Assembly (NCBI GenBank): GCA_947302435.1
Contig: CAMYVQ010000002.1
Location: 1-64,000 of the forward strand
Direction of reading: 5' to 3'
Length of the DNA stretch: 64,000 bases
Source of the DNA: an uncultured Prevotella sp.
GTDB taxonomy: Bacteria; Bacteroidota; Bacteroidia; Bacteroidales; Bacteroidaceae
The notes under the pieces were generated by a model, which saw nothing but the letters and a program-made list of their open reading frames with translations, ran no database searches and had not been told where the DNA came from. Shown here one piece after another: positions 9,287-16,684 of the stretch (the stretch's first letter is position 1; the number at the start of each line of letters is the position of its first letter). A program made the translations under genes and the position numbers.

Positions 9287-10843
9287 TTATTTCCTTACGT
9301 CGCCTGGCACCATGCCGTATTCTTCCTTGAAGCACTTGGTGAAGTACGAAGGGGCCGTGAAACCGACGGCGTAGGCCACCTCGGAAACACTCTTGTCGGT
9401 GGTGAGCAGTAACTGGTAGGCGCGGTTCAGACGGGCTTTTCGTAGCAATTCTACGGGTGATGCACCAGCCACAGCCTTCACCTTGCGATAAAGCTGCACG
9501 CGGCTCAGATTCAGATCGGCGGCCAAGTCCTCTACGCTAAGCTCACTGTCGCTCAACCGTGACTCTATCACGCTTCTGAAATGGGTGATGAAGGCCGAGA
9601 CTGCCACTGGCTCGTCTTCTGCTATTGCTTCGTCTTCTGCCACGGCCCCAGCCGGCTTGTCAGTCTTTTCTTCTTGCTCACGAGGGGATTCCTGTTGTTG
9701 CAGATTCCACAGATTATTGACAATGCGTTCCTTCTGTATGTTCACCTTGCTGAGATGATAGAGATAGAACAGGATGAAGACTATAAGTAGCAGCATGATC
9801 ACACCGATGGCCAGCCAGTTGATGACGCGCTGCGTGTCAAGCTCATGCAGGTAGTTGTCGGCTTTATTGTGTAACTGATCCAGACGGTCAGCCTGCCGCA
9901 TCAGTTCTTCGCTCTGCATGAGCAGTACTTTGGCATTGTCACTTGTAACCAAGGCCGACATCAGCAAGGTCTCCTTCTCGTAGGGTTCGCTTTCGAGGAT
10001 GCGCACGGCCAGGTCGATGATCTGGTCGCCGTGGGTGGGATAGATATACGAGGCATCAAGCAGCGAGTCGCGCACCAACTGTATGCCGCCGTTCTCGCCT
10101 GGCAGGCCGTCGATGCCACAATAGAGAGGCCCCCTCCCTGCCTCCCCCGACTGGGGGAGGAGTTGGAAAGCCCTGCGGGCACCCATGGCAGTGCGGTCGT
10201 TTGCGCCGAACACTAAGTCTACGCGTACATCCTTATTATTATTGAGCCATTGTTTTATTCTCTCGTATGCCGTCGGCTCTGTCCAGTCGCCTTGTAATGA
10301 GGCAACCACCTTAATGCCAGATGCATCCTTGATGGCATCCATAAAGCCGTTGTGGCGCTCGATGGCAGGTGACGAGCCTTCCAAGCCCTTTATTTCCAAC
10401 ACATTGCCCTGTCCATGAAGCCGAGAGACAATGTATTCACCCATCACACGTCCCATCTCGTAGTTGTCGGCACTAATAAAGGCGGTATATTTCTGCGAAT
10501 TGGTCTTCCGCTCGAACACGATGACAGGGATGCCTTTGTCGTAGGCTCGGTCGATGGCAGGCGAGATGGTGGCCACCTGATTGGGAGCCACAATCAAGAG
10601 GTCGATGCCATCGTTCATGAGACTGTCGATCTGCTGCACCTGCCGCTCATCACTGTCGTATGCGGCGGCAAACTTCAGTTCCACATTGTCGTGGAAATAG
10701 GCTCCCATGCGCAACTCAGCATTCTGCTTGTCACGCCAGATGTCAGCCGAACATTGGGATATTCCGATACGGTACTTTACTTTGTCTCCAGAGCAAGATG
10801 CAAGTACCGTAGCCAATACAAATAAATAAAAGAATCTTTTCAT
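9287..10843 (-). CDS. Membrane-anchored sugar sensor with direct AraC output (kinase-less HTCS-like regulator)
   Basis: Transcriptional regulator of the PUL. From MKRFF (518 residues): signal with lipobox-like LASC (Cys17); periplasmic-binding-protein type I domain like ribose-binding proteins (about 24-300, with IVAPNQVATISPAID and VIVFERK); helix linker; one transmembrane segment (about 341-363, WLAIGVIMLLLIVFILFYLY); acidic linker; AraC-type double helix-turn-helix (about 416-518, VEDLAADLNLSRVQLYRKVK and VSEVAYAVGFTAPSYFTKCF). Hybrid two-component sensors with a similar sensor domain control fructan loci in Bacteroides, but they carry histidine kinase and receiver domains, which are absent here. 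A GC-rich palindrome encodes about residues 228-241 of the sensor domain. Start chosen because TATCTTTG ends 4 nt before this ATG. Confidence 0.85.
   Translation of the reverse strand: MKRFFYLFVLATVLASCSGDKVKYRIGISQCSADIWRDKQNAELRMGAYFHDNVELKFAAAYDSDERQVQQIDSLMNDGIDLLIVAPNQVATISPAIDRAYDKGIPVIVFERKTNSQKYTAFISADNYEMGRVMGEYIVSRLHGQGNVLEIKGLEGSSPAIERHNGFMDAIKDASGIKVVASLQGDWTEPTAYERIKQWLNNNKDVRVDLVFGANDRTAMGARRAFQLLPQSGEAGRGPLYCGIDGLPGENGGIQLVRDSLLDASYIYPTHGDQIIDLAVRILESEPYEKETLLMSALVTSDNAKVLLMQSEELMRQADRLDQLHNKADNYLHELDTQRVINWLAIGVIMLLLIVFILFYLYHLSKVNIQKERIVNNLWNLQQQESPREQEEKTDKPAGAVAEDEAIAEDEPVAVSAFITHFRSVIESRLSDSELSVEDLAADLNLSRVQLYRKVKAVAGASPVELLRKARLNRAYQLLLTTDKSVSEVAYAVGFTAPSYFTKCFKEEYGMVPGDVRK
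10141..10160. repeat. GC-rich palindrome inside the PUL regulator gene
   Basis: CCTCCCCCGACTGGGGGAGG is a perfect 8-bp inverted repeat with a 4-nt loop. Flanking GAGGCCCCCTCCCTG extends the similarity to the cobT insert. It encodes LLPQSGEAGRGPL in the sensor domain. Confidence 0.8.
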
Positions 10844-10847
10844 GGCG

Positions 10848-10855
10848 CAAAGATA
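10848..10855 (-). promoter_or_regulatory. -7 box of the PUL regulator gene
   Basis: TATCTTTG on the minus strand, then CGCC and the ATG at 10843. Only 4 nt separate box and start codon, so the transcript should be leaderless or nearly so. No convincing -33 TTTG is at the normal distance. Confidence 0.55.
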
Positions 10856-10941
10856 CAACTATTTTTTTTGAATTGGTTTTTGAAAGAGCAAACTTTTGTG
10901 TAAATAAAGAGAAAAAAGTTACAAATGCATATTTTTTTTCG

Positions 10942-10949
10942 TATCTTTG
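10942..10949 (+). promoter_or_regulatory. -7 box of the cobalamin biosynthesis genes
   Basis: TATCTTTG on the plus strand, 9 nt before the ATG at 10959. It is divergent from the PUL regulator promoter within a 115-bp region. No riboswitch fits in the space between box and start codon. The ORF track start at 10947 (TTG) lies inside the box and is rejected. Confidence 0.55.
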
Positions 10950-10958
10950 CGCATTGAT

Positions 10959-12434
10959 ATGGGAAAGATTATCGTAGCAGGCATAGGTCCTGGTAGCAAG
11001 GAAAACATCACACCCGCAGTGCTGGAGGCTGTGCGGGAAGCGGATGTCATCGTGGGGTACAAGTATTATTTCCAGTTTGTCGAACCTTTCGTCAAGGATG
11101 GGTGCGAGTGCATCGACACAGGCATGAAGCATGAGCGGGAGCGAGCCGAACAAGCCTTCCAACTCGCGGAGCAAGGCAAGACCGTTGTAGTCATCTCCTC
11201 TGGCGATGCTGGCATTTATGGCATGACACCACTCATCTATGAGATGCAGCGCGAAAGGAGTAGCGATGTCGTCGTGGAATCCCTGCCTGGCATCTCGGCA
11301 TTCCAGAAAGCGGCATCCCTGTTGGGAGCTCCTGTAGGACATGACTTCTGTGTCATCTCTTTGAGCGACTTGATGACACCATGGGAAGTGATAGAGCGGC
11401 GCATCAAGGCGGCTGCAGTGGGCGACTTTGTAACGGCTGTCTATAATCCCAAGTCGAATGGAAGATACTGGCAACTCTATCGTCTGCAAGAAATCTTCCT
11501 GCAAGAACGTGCTGCCAACACTCCCGTTGGCTATGTGCGACAAGCTGGAAGGGATGAACAGGAAATGACGGTGACCACGCTCGGTGAGTTCGACCCCGAA
11601 GCTGTCGACATGTTTACGGTCGTGCTCATTGGCAACTCCCAGTCCTATCAATGGAATGGCAAGATGATTACACCACGAGGCTACTACTATTTGCCCCCTA
11701 AGTTAGGGGGCGATAGGGGTCTGAACAGGCGAACTTCGGACATTGACAATGCTTTTTGTTCAGACCCCCATCCCCCTAACTTAGGGGGCTTAGGGCAGAG
11801 CATTATGATGGAGTCGTTCCGCACCATTGAGGGGGAATTGAAACGCAAAGACTATCCCCTTGACCACAAATGGGCATTGCTCCATGCGATTCACACCACT
11901 GCCGACTTCGACATGGAGAATCTTCTTCATACAGACGACGAGGCTGTTGCCACATTATATAATAAGGTTAAGAATGGCGAGTTGACAACAATCATCACCG
12001 ATGTCACCATGGTCACCAGCGGCATCCGCAAGGGTGCATTGCAGCGTCTGGGCATCGAAGCCAAATGTTATCTGAGCGATCCACGTGTAGCAACGATGGC
12101 AACCGAGAAGGGCATCACACGTACCCAGGCAGGCATTCGCCTCGCTGTAGAGGAACACCCTGATGCACTCTTTGCTTTCGGCAATGCGCCCACCGCTCTG
12201 ATGGAACTCTGTGACCTGATACGCAAAGGCAAGGCGCATCCCGCCGGTATCATCGCTGCCCCTGTCGGTTTTGTGCATGTCCGTGAGTCGAAGCACATGG
12301 TGAAGCCTTTCAAGGACATCCCCAAAATCATCGTCGAGGGACGCAAAGGAGGCTCCAATCTTGCTGCGACCCTATGTAATGCGATCCTTACCTTCGATGA
12401 TGCGGCGCAATTGAAACCGGGAAGAGATTTGTAA
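10959..12434 (+). CDS. cbiHC: Fused precorrin-3B C17-methyltransferase (CbiH/CobJ) and precorrin-8X methylmutase (CbiC/CobH)
   Basis: Two corrin-ring enzymes in one cytoplasmic protein. Residues 1 to about 240 are an SAM-dependent tetrapyrrole methylase (IIVAGIGPGSKENIT at the start, SSGDAGIYGM, TAVYNPKSNGR) that contracts the ring at C17. From about 285 (MMESFRTIEGEL) to the end is the methylmutase that moves the C11 methyl to C12 (AIHTTADF, TDVTMVTSGI, FGNAPTAL, IIAAPVGFV). The linker is encoded by a 97-bp inverted repeat (11693-11789). First gene of the plus-strand cob run. Members of both families are usually separate proteins, each near 210-250 residues, so both domains look complete. 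Confidence 0.95.
   Translation: MGKIIVAGIGPGSKENITPAVLEAVREADVIVGYKYYFQFVEPFVKDGCECIDTGMKHERERAEQAFQLAEQGKTVVVISSGDAGIYGMTPLIYEMQRERSSDVVVESLPGISAFQKAASLLGAPVGHDFCVISLSDLMTPWEVIERRIKAAAVGDFVTAVYNPKSNGRYWQLYRLQEIFLQERAANTPVGYVRQAGRDEQEMTVTTLGEFDPEAVDMFTVVLIGNSQSYQWNGKMITPRGYYYLPPKLGGDRGLNRRTSDIDNAFCSDPHPPNLGGLGQSIMMESFRTIEGELKRKDYPLDHKWALLHAIHTTADFDMENLLHTDDEAVATLYNKVKNGELTTIITDVTMVTSGIRKGALQRLGIEAKCYLSDPRVATMATEKGITRTQAGIRLAVEEHPDALFAFGNAPTALMELCDLIRKGKAHPAGIIAAPVGFVHVRESKHMVKPFKDIPKIIVEGRKGGSNLAATLCNAILTFDDAAQLKPGRDL
11693..11789. repeat. In-frame inverted repeat forming the CbiH-CbiC linker
   Basis: Left arm GCCCCCTAAGTTAGGGGG continues to GGGGTCTGAAC (11726). Right arm GTTCAGACCCCC at 11758 continues to CCCCCTAACTTAGGGGGC (11789). 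Each arm also contains its own palindrome. It encodes PPKLGG...PPNLGGLG between two enzyme domains without breaking the frame. Confidence 0.85.
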
Positions 12435-12462
12435 AAGAATTGAAAATCAAAAAGTTGAAGCA

Positions 12463-13692
12463 TTGAAGTTCTACGTTATTGGCATCACCGACAACCCACA
12501 GCCTTTCTTCCCTCCCGAAGTGTTGGAGGTCATCAGGAGTGGGAAAGTGTTTTCTGGAGGCAAGCGCCACCATGAGATTGTGAAGTCCTTGCTTCCTAAA
12601 GATGCAGAGTGGATTGACATCACCGTGCCGCTCGATGATGTATTCGCCCAGTATTCTTCACTCTTCACTCTTCACTCTTCACTTTCTATCATCGTCTTTG
12701 CCAGTGGCGACCCGCTTTTTTTCGGCTTTGCCAATACCATTCAGCGGAAGATGCCTGATGCGGACATTGTGGTCTATCCCACCTTCAACTCTTTGCAAAT
12801 GCTGGCCCACAAACTTGTGATGCCCTATCACGATATGCGCATTGTCTCCCTCACGGGCCGTCCTTGGCAGGAATTTGACCGAGCTCTGATTGAGGGTACA
12901 ACGAAAGTAGGTGTTTTGACAGATAAGGAGCACACCCCTGCCGCCATTGCCCAACGCATGATGGACTACGGCTATACATATTATAAGATGTATGTGGGTG
13001 AGCACCTTGGCAACCCTGAGTCCGAAAAAGTCACAACACTGACCTTAGAGGAAGCCGCCCATCGCGATTTCACAATGCCTAACTGCGTGATAGCGGTAGC
13101 CGATTCTTCACTCTTCACTCTTCACTCTTCACTTTCGTTTGGACTTCCCGATGCCTCTTTCGCCCTCCTCAATGGCCGGGAGAAGATGATTACCAAGATG
13201 CCCATCCGCCTGCTCACTCTGCAAGCTCTTGACTTGCCCCACCGTCGTATGTTCTGGGACATCGGCTTCTGCACGGGTAGTGTGTCCATCGAGGCACGTC
13301 TGCTGTTCCCCCATCTGCAGATAGAGGCGTTCGAGATTCGTCCTGAGTGCGAAGCCATCATCCATGAGAACGCCCGTCGTTTCGGAGCCCCTGGCATCGG
13401 CATCCATATCGGCGACTTCCTAACTACTCCCCTGGAGGGGATGGGCATTCCTGATGCTGTCTTTATCGGAGGACATGGCGGAAAGCTGAAGGAAATCATG
13501 GCGAAAGTGTTGACGGTTCTTTCCCCCGATGGCATCATCGTGATGAATAGTGTCGTTGCGCCCAAGGTCACTACCGATAGCCGACAACTCTGGGATGAAG
13601 CCTGCCTGGAGCTGGGCCTGCGGCAGGAACCGCCACTTCATATCCAACTCAATGACAATCACCCAATCACTATATTGAAATGCAAACGATAG
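12463..13692 (+). CDS. cbiET: Fused cobalt-precorrin-6/7 methyltransferase and decarboxylase (CbiE-CbiT, CobL-type)
   Basis: Methylates C5 and C15 and decarboxylates the C12 acetate in corrin synthesis. The N-terminal half is a CbiE tetrapyrrole methylase (VFSGGKRHHEIV, IIVFASGDPLFFG). The C-terminal half is a CbiT Rossmann methyltransferase (FWDIGFCTGSVSIEA, VFIGGHGGKLKEI). The only start in frame near the conserved N-terminus is a TTG at 12463. Two identical 7-bp tandem repeats encode SSLFTLHSSLS at 12657-12684 and 13107-13134, the first inside CbiE before the SGDP motif and the second at the domain junction. It is 28 bp after cbiHC and overlaps the next gene by 13 bp. Confidence 0.93.
   Translation: MKFYVIGITDNPQPFFPPEVLEVIRSGKVFSGGKRHHEIVKSLLPKDAEWIDITVPLDDVFAQYSSLFTLHSSLSIIVFASGDPLFFGFANTIQRKMPDADIVVYPTFNSLQMLAHKLVMPYHDMRIVSLTGRPWQEFDRALIEGTTKVGVLTDKEHTPAAIAQRMMDYGYTYYKMYVGEHLGNPESEKVTTLTLEEAAHRDFTMPNCVIAVADSSLFTLHSSLSFGLPDASFALLNGREKMITKMPIRLLTLQALDLPHRRMFWDIGFCTGSVSIEARLLFPHLQIEAFEIRPECEAIIHENARRFGAPGIGIHIGDFLTTPLEGMGIPDAVFIGGHGGKLKEIMAKVLTVLSPDGIIVMNSVVAPKVTTDSRQLWDEACLELGLRQEPPLHIQLNDNHPITILKCKR
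12657..12684. repeat. Heptanucleotide tandem repeat inside cbiE
   Basis: Four 7-bp units: TTCACTC three times, then TTCACTT. It encodes SSLFTLHSSLS. Unit length is not a multiple of three, so gain or loss of one unit would shift the frame. Confidence 0.9.
13107..13134. repeat. Second copy of the heptanucleotide repeat, at the CbiE-CbiT junction
   Basis: The same four units as at 12657-12684, again encoding SSLFTLHSSLS. The two identical tracts 450 bp apart in the same gene could recombine. Confidence 0.9.
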
Positions 13693-15461
13693 CCATTATA
13701 CAGATTAGCGAGGCTGGAAGTGGGATTGCCACCCGCCTACAGGAGCACTATCCCGCAGCCGTCATTATAAGTCGCGACGCAGTTGCGACAAACTGGACGC
13801 AGTTCGATGCCTTTATCTTCATCGGAGCAATGGGCATCTGTGTGAGGACGATTGCGCCTCTCGTGGAGGACAAGCACAAAGACCCTGCTGTGGTGTGTGT
13901 CGACAGCTTCGGACAGAATGTCATTTCCGTGCTCAGCGGTCATGTGGGCGGTGCCAACGACTTGACTCGTCAAGTGGCTGCCATCATCGGAGGGCATGAG
14001 GTCATCACCACCCAAAGCGACAATGCTGGTCTGTGGGCGCTCGACACTTTTGAGAAGCGTTTCGACTGGCCTGTTGCCAGCGACATCGAAGACATGAACG
14101 ACTGCATCTTCGCTTTCGTGAAACGCCAACCCACCGCCCTGCTCTTGGAGGCAAGAGATGAAGGAACGGACTATTTGGAGAAGACGATGCCCGAGCATGT
14201 CACTCTTATCAACGACATCAGAGAGGCGGATTCCCAAAAATACAAGCTCGTCATCATCGTGTCACCCTACATTCAGCATTATCCGGCAGGGATGCAGGTC
14301 TTGCACTTCGTCCCGATGGTTGGCACGATTGGCTTTGGCCTGGCTCATCATCCTGATGACTACGAATACATCTACGACCAGATGGATGAAGCCTTCGCTG
14401 ACCGTGGCATTCTGCCCTGCGCCCATCGCTATTGTACGATCGATGTGAAGGCCGACGAGCCCTTTGTGGAGGAGCTGAAGAATGTGTATGACGAGGAGGT
14501 GGTGTTCTATACTGCTGAGGAGTTGGCGAAAGTAGATGTGCCCAACCCCAGCGCGACGGTTGCCAAGCACGTCGGCACACCCAGCGTGTGCGAAGCGGCA
14601 GCCATCTTGGGCTCCAATCATGGCAAGCTCATCATCCCGAAGGTGAAGGGAAAGAATTGGACGGCAGCCCTTGCCATCGATGAGAAACATCTTCGCCGGA
14701 AGAAAGGGCACATCGAGATTGTGGGTGCCGGCCCTGGCGACCCAGATTTGGTGAGTGTCAGGGGAAGAAAGATGCTGGAACGTGCCGACCTTATTCTCTA
14801 TGCTGGCTCGCTTGTTCCCAAAGCCCTTACGGAGTGCCACAAGCCCGGTGCTGTGGTGAGAAGTAGTGCCGACATGAATCTTGAAGAGCAGTGTGTACTC
14901 ATGAAAGAGCATTACGACTGTGGCCATTTCATCGTCCGCCTGCACACTGGCGACCCCTGCATCTTCGGGGCCATTCAGGAGCAGATGGCCTTCTTCGACC
15001 GCGAGGGCATGTCCTATCACATCACCCCAGGCATCTCGTCTTTCCTTGCCGCCGCCGCTGAATTGCAGAGCCAGTTCACCATACCTGAGCGCACGCAGAC
15101 CATTATCCTCACCCGTGGCGAAGGTCGCACACCAATGCCAGAGAAGGAAAAGCTGCACCTGTTGGCTCGCAGTCAGAGTACGATGTGCATCTTCCTCTCG
15201 GCACCCATTGTCGACGATGTGCAGGCCCAGCTTCTTCAGGAATATCCCGAGGACACCCCCGTCGCCGCCTGCTATCACCTCACCTGGCCCGACCAGAAGA
15301 TCTACCGTGGCGTATTGAAAGACCTCGCCCGTATGGTCCATGACAACCACCTCACCCTCACCACCATGCTCGTTGTTGGCGAGGCCATCGGCAACCGTCA
15401 GGGACTCTCCGAGCTTTACAACAAGCACTTCACCCATCTGTTCCGACAGGGTGAAGTCTGA
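13680..15461 (+). CDS. cbiGF: Fused cobalt-precorrin-5A hydrolase (CbiG) and precorrin-4 C11-methyltransferase (CbiF/CobM)
   Basis: Residues 1 to about 335 are CbiG, which opens the delta-lactone ring in the anaerobic pathway (FIFIGAMGICVRTIAP, SVLSGHVGGANDLTR, and a C-terminal CbiG domain). From about 340 (IEIVGAGPGDPDLVSVRG) to the end is the CbiF methylase (LILYAGSLVP, LHTGDPCIFGA, ITPGISSFLAAAAEL, TIILTRGEGRTPMP). CbiG marks the oxygen-independent route. The order of domains matches the successive use of the two activities. The gene overlaps cbiET by 13 bp, suggesting translational coupling. Confidence 0.95.
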   Translation: MQTIAIIQISEAGSGIATRLQEHYPAAVIISRDAVATNWTQFDAFIFIGAMGICVRTIAPLVEDKHKDPAVVCVDSFGQNVISVLSGHVGGANDLTRQVAAIIGGHEVITTQSDNAGLWALDTFEKRFDWPVASDIEDMNDCIFAFVKRQPTALLLEARDEGTDYLEKTMPEHVTLINDIREADSQKYKLVIIVSPYIQHYPAGMQVLHFVPMVGTIGFGLAHHPDDYEYIYDQMDEAFADRGILPCAHRYCTIDVKADEPFVEELKNVYDEEVVFYTAEELAKVDVPNPSATVAKHVGTPSVCEAAAILGSNHGKLIIPKVKGKNWTAALAIDEKHLRRKKGHIEIVGAGPGDPDLVSVRGRKMLERADLILYAGSLVPKALTECHKPGAVVRSSADMNLEEQCVLMKEHYDCGHFIVRLHTGDPCIFGAIQEQMAFFDREGMSYHITPGISSFLAAAAELQSQFTIPERTQTIILTRGEGRTPMPEKEKLHLLARSQSTMCIFLSAPIVDDVQAQLLQEYPEDTPVAACYHLTWPDQKIYRGVLKDLARMVHDNHLTLTTMLVVGEAIGNRQGLSELYNKHFTHLFRQGEV

Positions 15462-15499
15462 AAACAGTCATGATCCAACACATCACCAAACACTCTTGA

Positions 15500-16417
15500 A
15501 TGATGAACGACAGAGGTTGCTTGCCTTCATTCCTAGTCCTGACACTGTTCAGTGCCTTGTTCGTCGCATTTGTTTTCTCGCTGTCTAAGATTGTCCATGT
15601 CGATGATTTTCAACAACGTATCAGCAACCGATGGGAAAGACTGAAGTCTGACCGAGAGGAAACCCGTCGACGGGAGGTGGAACAGCAGAAACAGAAAGAA
15701 GCAGCTCTGGTGGAGCAAAGATTTAAAGCTCAGCAGGAAGAAGAACACCGATTGGCAGAAGCTCAGCAAGCGAATGTGACTGACACCGTGGTTGCAGAGC
15801 CTCCTGTCGATGAGAACATCCTGAAGCAACGCTTCGATTCACTGTGTCAGGTTGCCTTACGCAATTATCACCGCATGCCAGTATCAACTCCTCGAGCCGT
15901 TGACTTAGGGCTTAGCGTGCTTTGGGCCGACCGTAATCTGGGAGCCAAAAACAGTGATGAGAGTGGTTACTTCTTCACCCGTACAGGTAAACAGATTGAA
16001 AAGACGACAAAACGTTATTCGGAAATAGACGAGGCCATCCTGGCACAGCCGTCACTCGGCATGACGGCTTTCGATGCTGCACACATGCTTCTCTCTCACG
16101 GATGGCGATTGCCGACAGAAGAGGAGATGGTTGAGCTGAAGACCCGTTGCCAATGGGGCCAAGCTCAATACAACAATAAGAAGGAAGCCAATGTCTTGAT
16201 TGTCACTAACAATCAGGACATCAGTCTTCGCATCCCGCTATCAGGATTCATGCTAAAAAGTAGCGGCTTCACAAAAGAAGGTCATGCCACCATGTTCTGG
16301 TTGGCCGAGAACACACCCCATAACGTGTTCTACATCCACCCCCAAAACGGCATGTACCAGCCTCAGTTGCGCGACTTCGACATCGCAATGCCCATCAGAC
16401 CAGTAAAAGACAGGTAA
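15500..16417 (+). CDS. Membrane-anchored protein with coiled coil and Fib_succ_major-like domain
   Basis: Not a known cobalamin enzyme. One N-terminal transmembrane segment (about 10-30) is followed by a highly charged coiled coil (about 38-92, rich in Glu, Gln and Arg). A globular domain opens with AVDLGLSVLWADRNLGA and contains GWRLPTEEEMVEL, the pattern of the Fibrobacter succinogenes major-domain family that is abundant in Prevotella. The domain is probably outside the cytoplasm. It sits 38 bp after cbiGF and before a fresh promoter for cbiJD, so co-transcription with the cob genes is possible, but a functional link is not shown. Confidence 0.75.
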   Translation: MMNDRGCLPSFLVLTLFSALFVAFVFSLSKIVHVDDFQQRISNRWERLKSDREETRRREVEQQKQKEAALVEQRFKAQQEEEHRLAEAQQANVTDTVVAEPPVDENILKQRFDSLCQVALRNYHRMPVSTPRAVDLGLSVLWADRNLGAKNSDESGYFFTRTGKQIEKTTKRYSEIDEAILAQPSLGMTAFDAAHMLLSHGWRLPTEEEMVELKTRCQWGQAQYNNKKEANVLIVTNNQDISLRIPLSGFMLKSSGFTKEGHATMFWLAENTPHNVFYIHPQNGMYQPQLRDFDIAMPIRPVKDR

Positions 16418-16631
16418 AGACTCCCGTTTTTCCCTATAGTTTTTCGTATATGGTAAAAAAACAGTGCAAAATGCAAATAATATGAGAAGAATTCTTTGTT
16501 GTGAAGAATGAATGTTGAACAGCAGATAACTTTCGACTTGGTTGCAAAAACTAATACTTACATTTTTATCACTAATATAAAAAAAACAGTAATTTTTCTC
16601 TGAAAGATAGTGATAATTACGGAATTATCAG

Positions 16632-16639
16632 TAAGTTTG
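16632..16639 (+). promoter_or_regulatory. -7 box for cbiJD
   Basis: TAAGTTTG, about 45 nt before the cbiJD ATG, inside an AT-rich 267-bp gap with no other gene. The -33 element is not clear. Confidence 0.4.
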
Positions 16640-16684
16640 CACTAAGATTCTATGTAAATACAATAGAGCATTGGAATTAACCGT

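Noticed and set aside
10947-10958. TTG start for cbiHC given by the track
   Set aside because: It lies inside the -7 box TATCTTTG; the ATG at 10959 fits the CbiH N-terminus.
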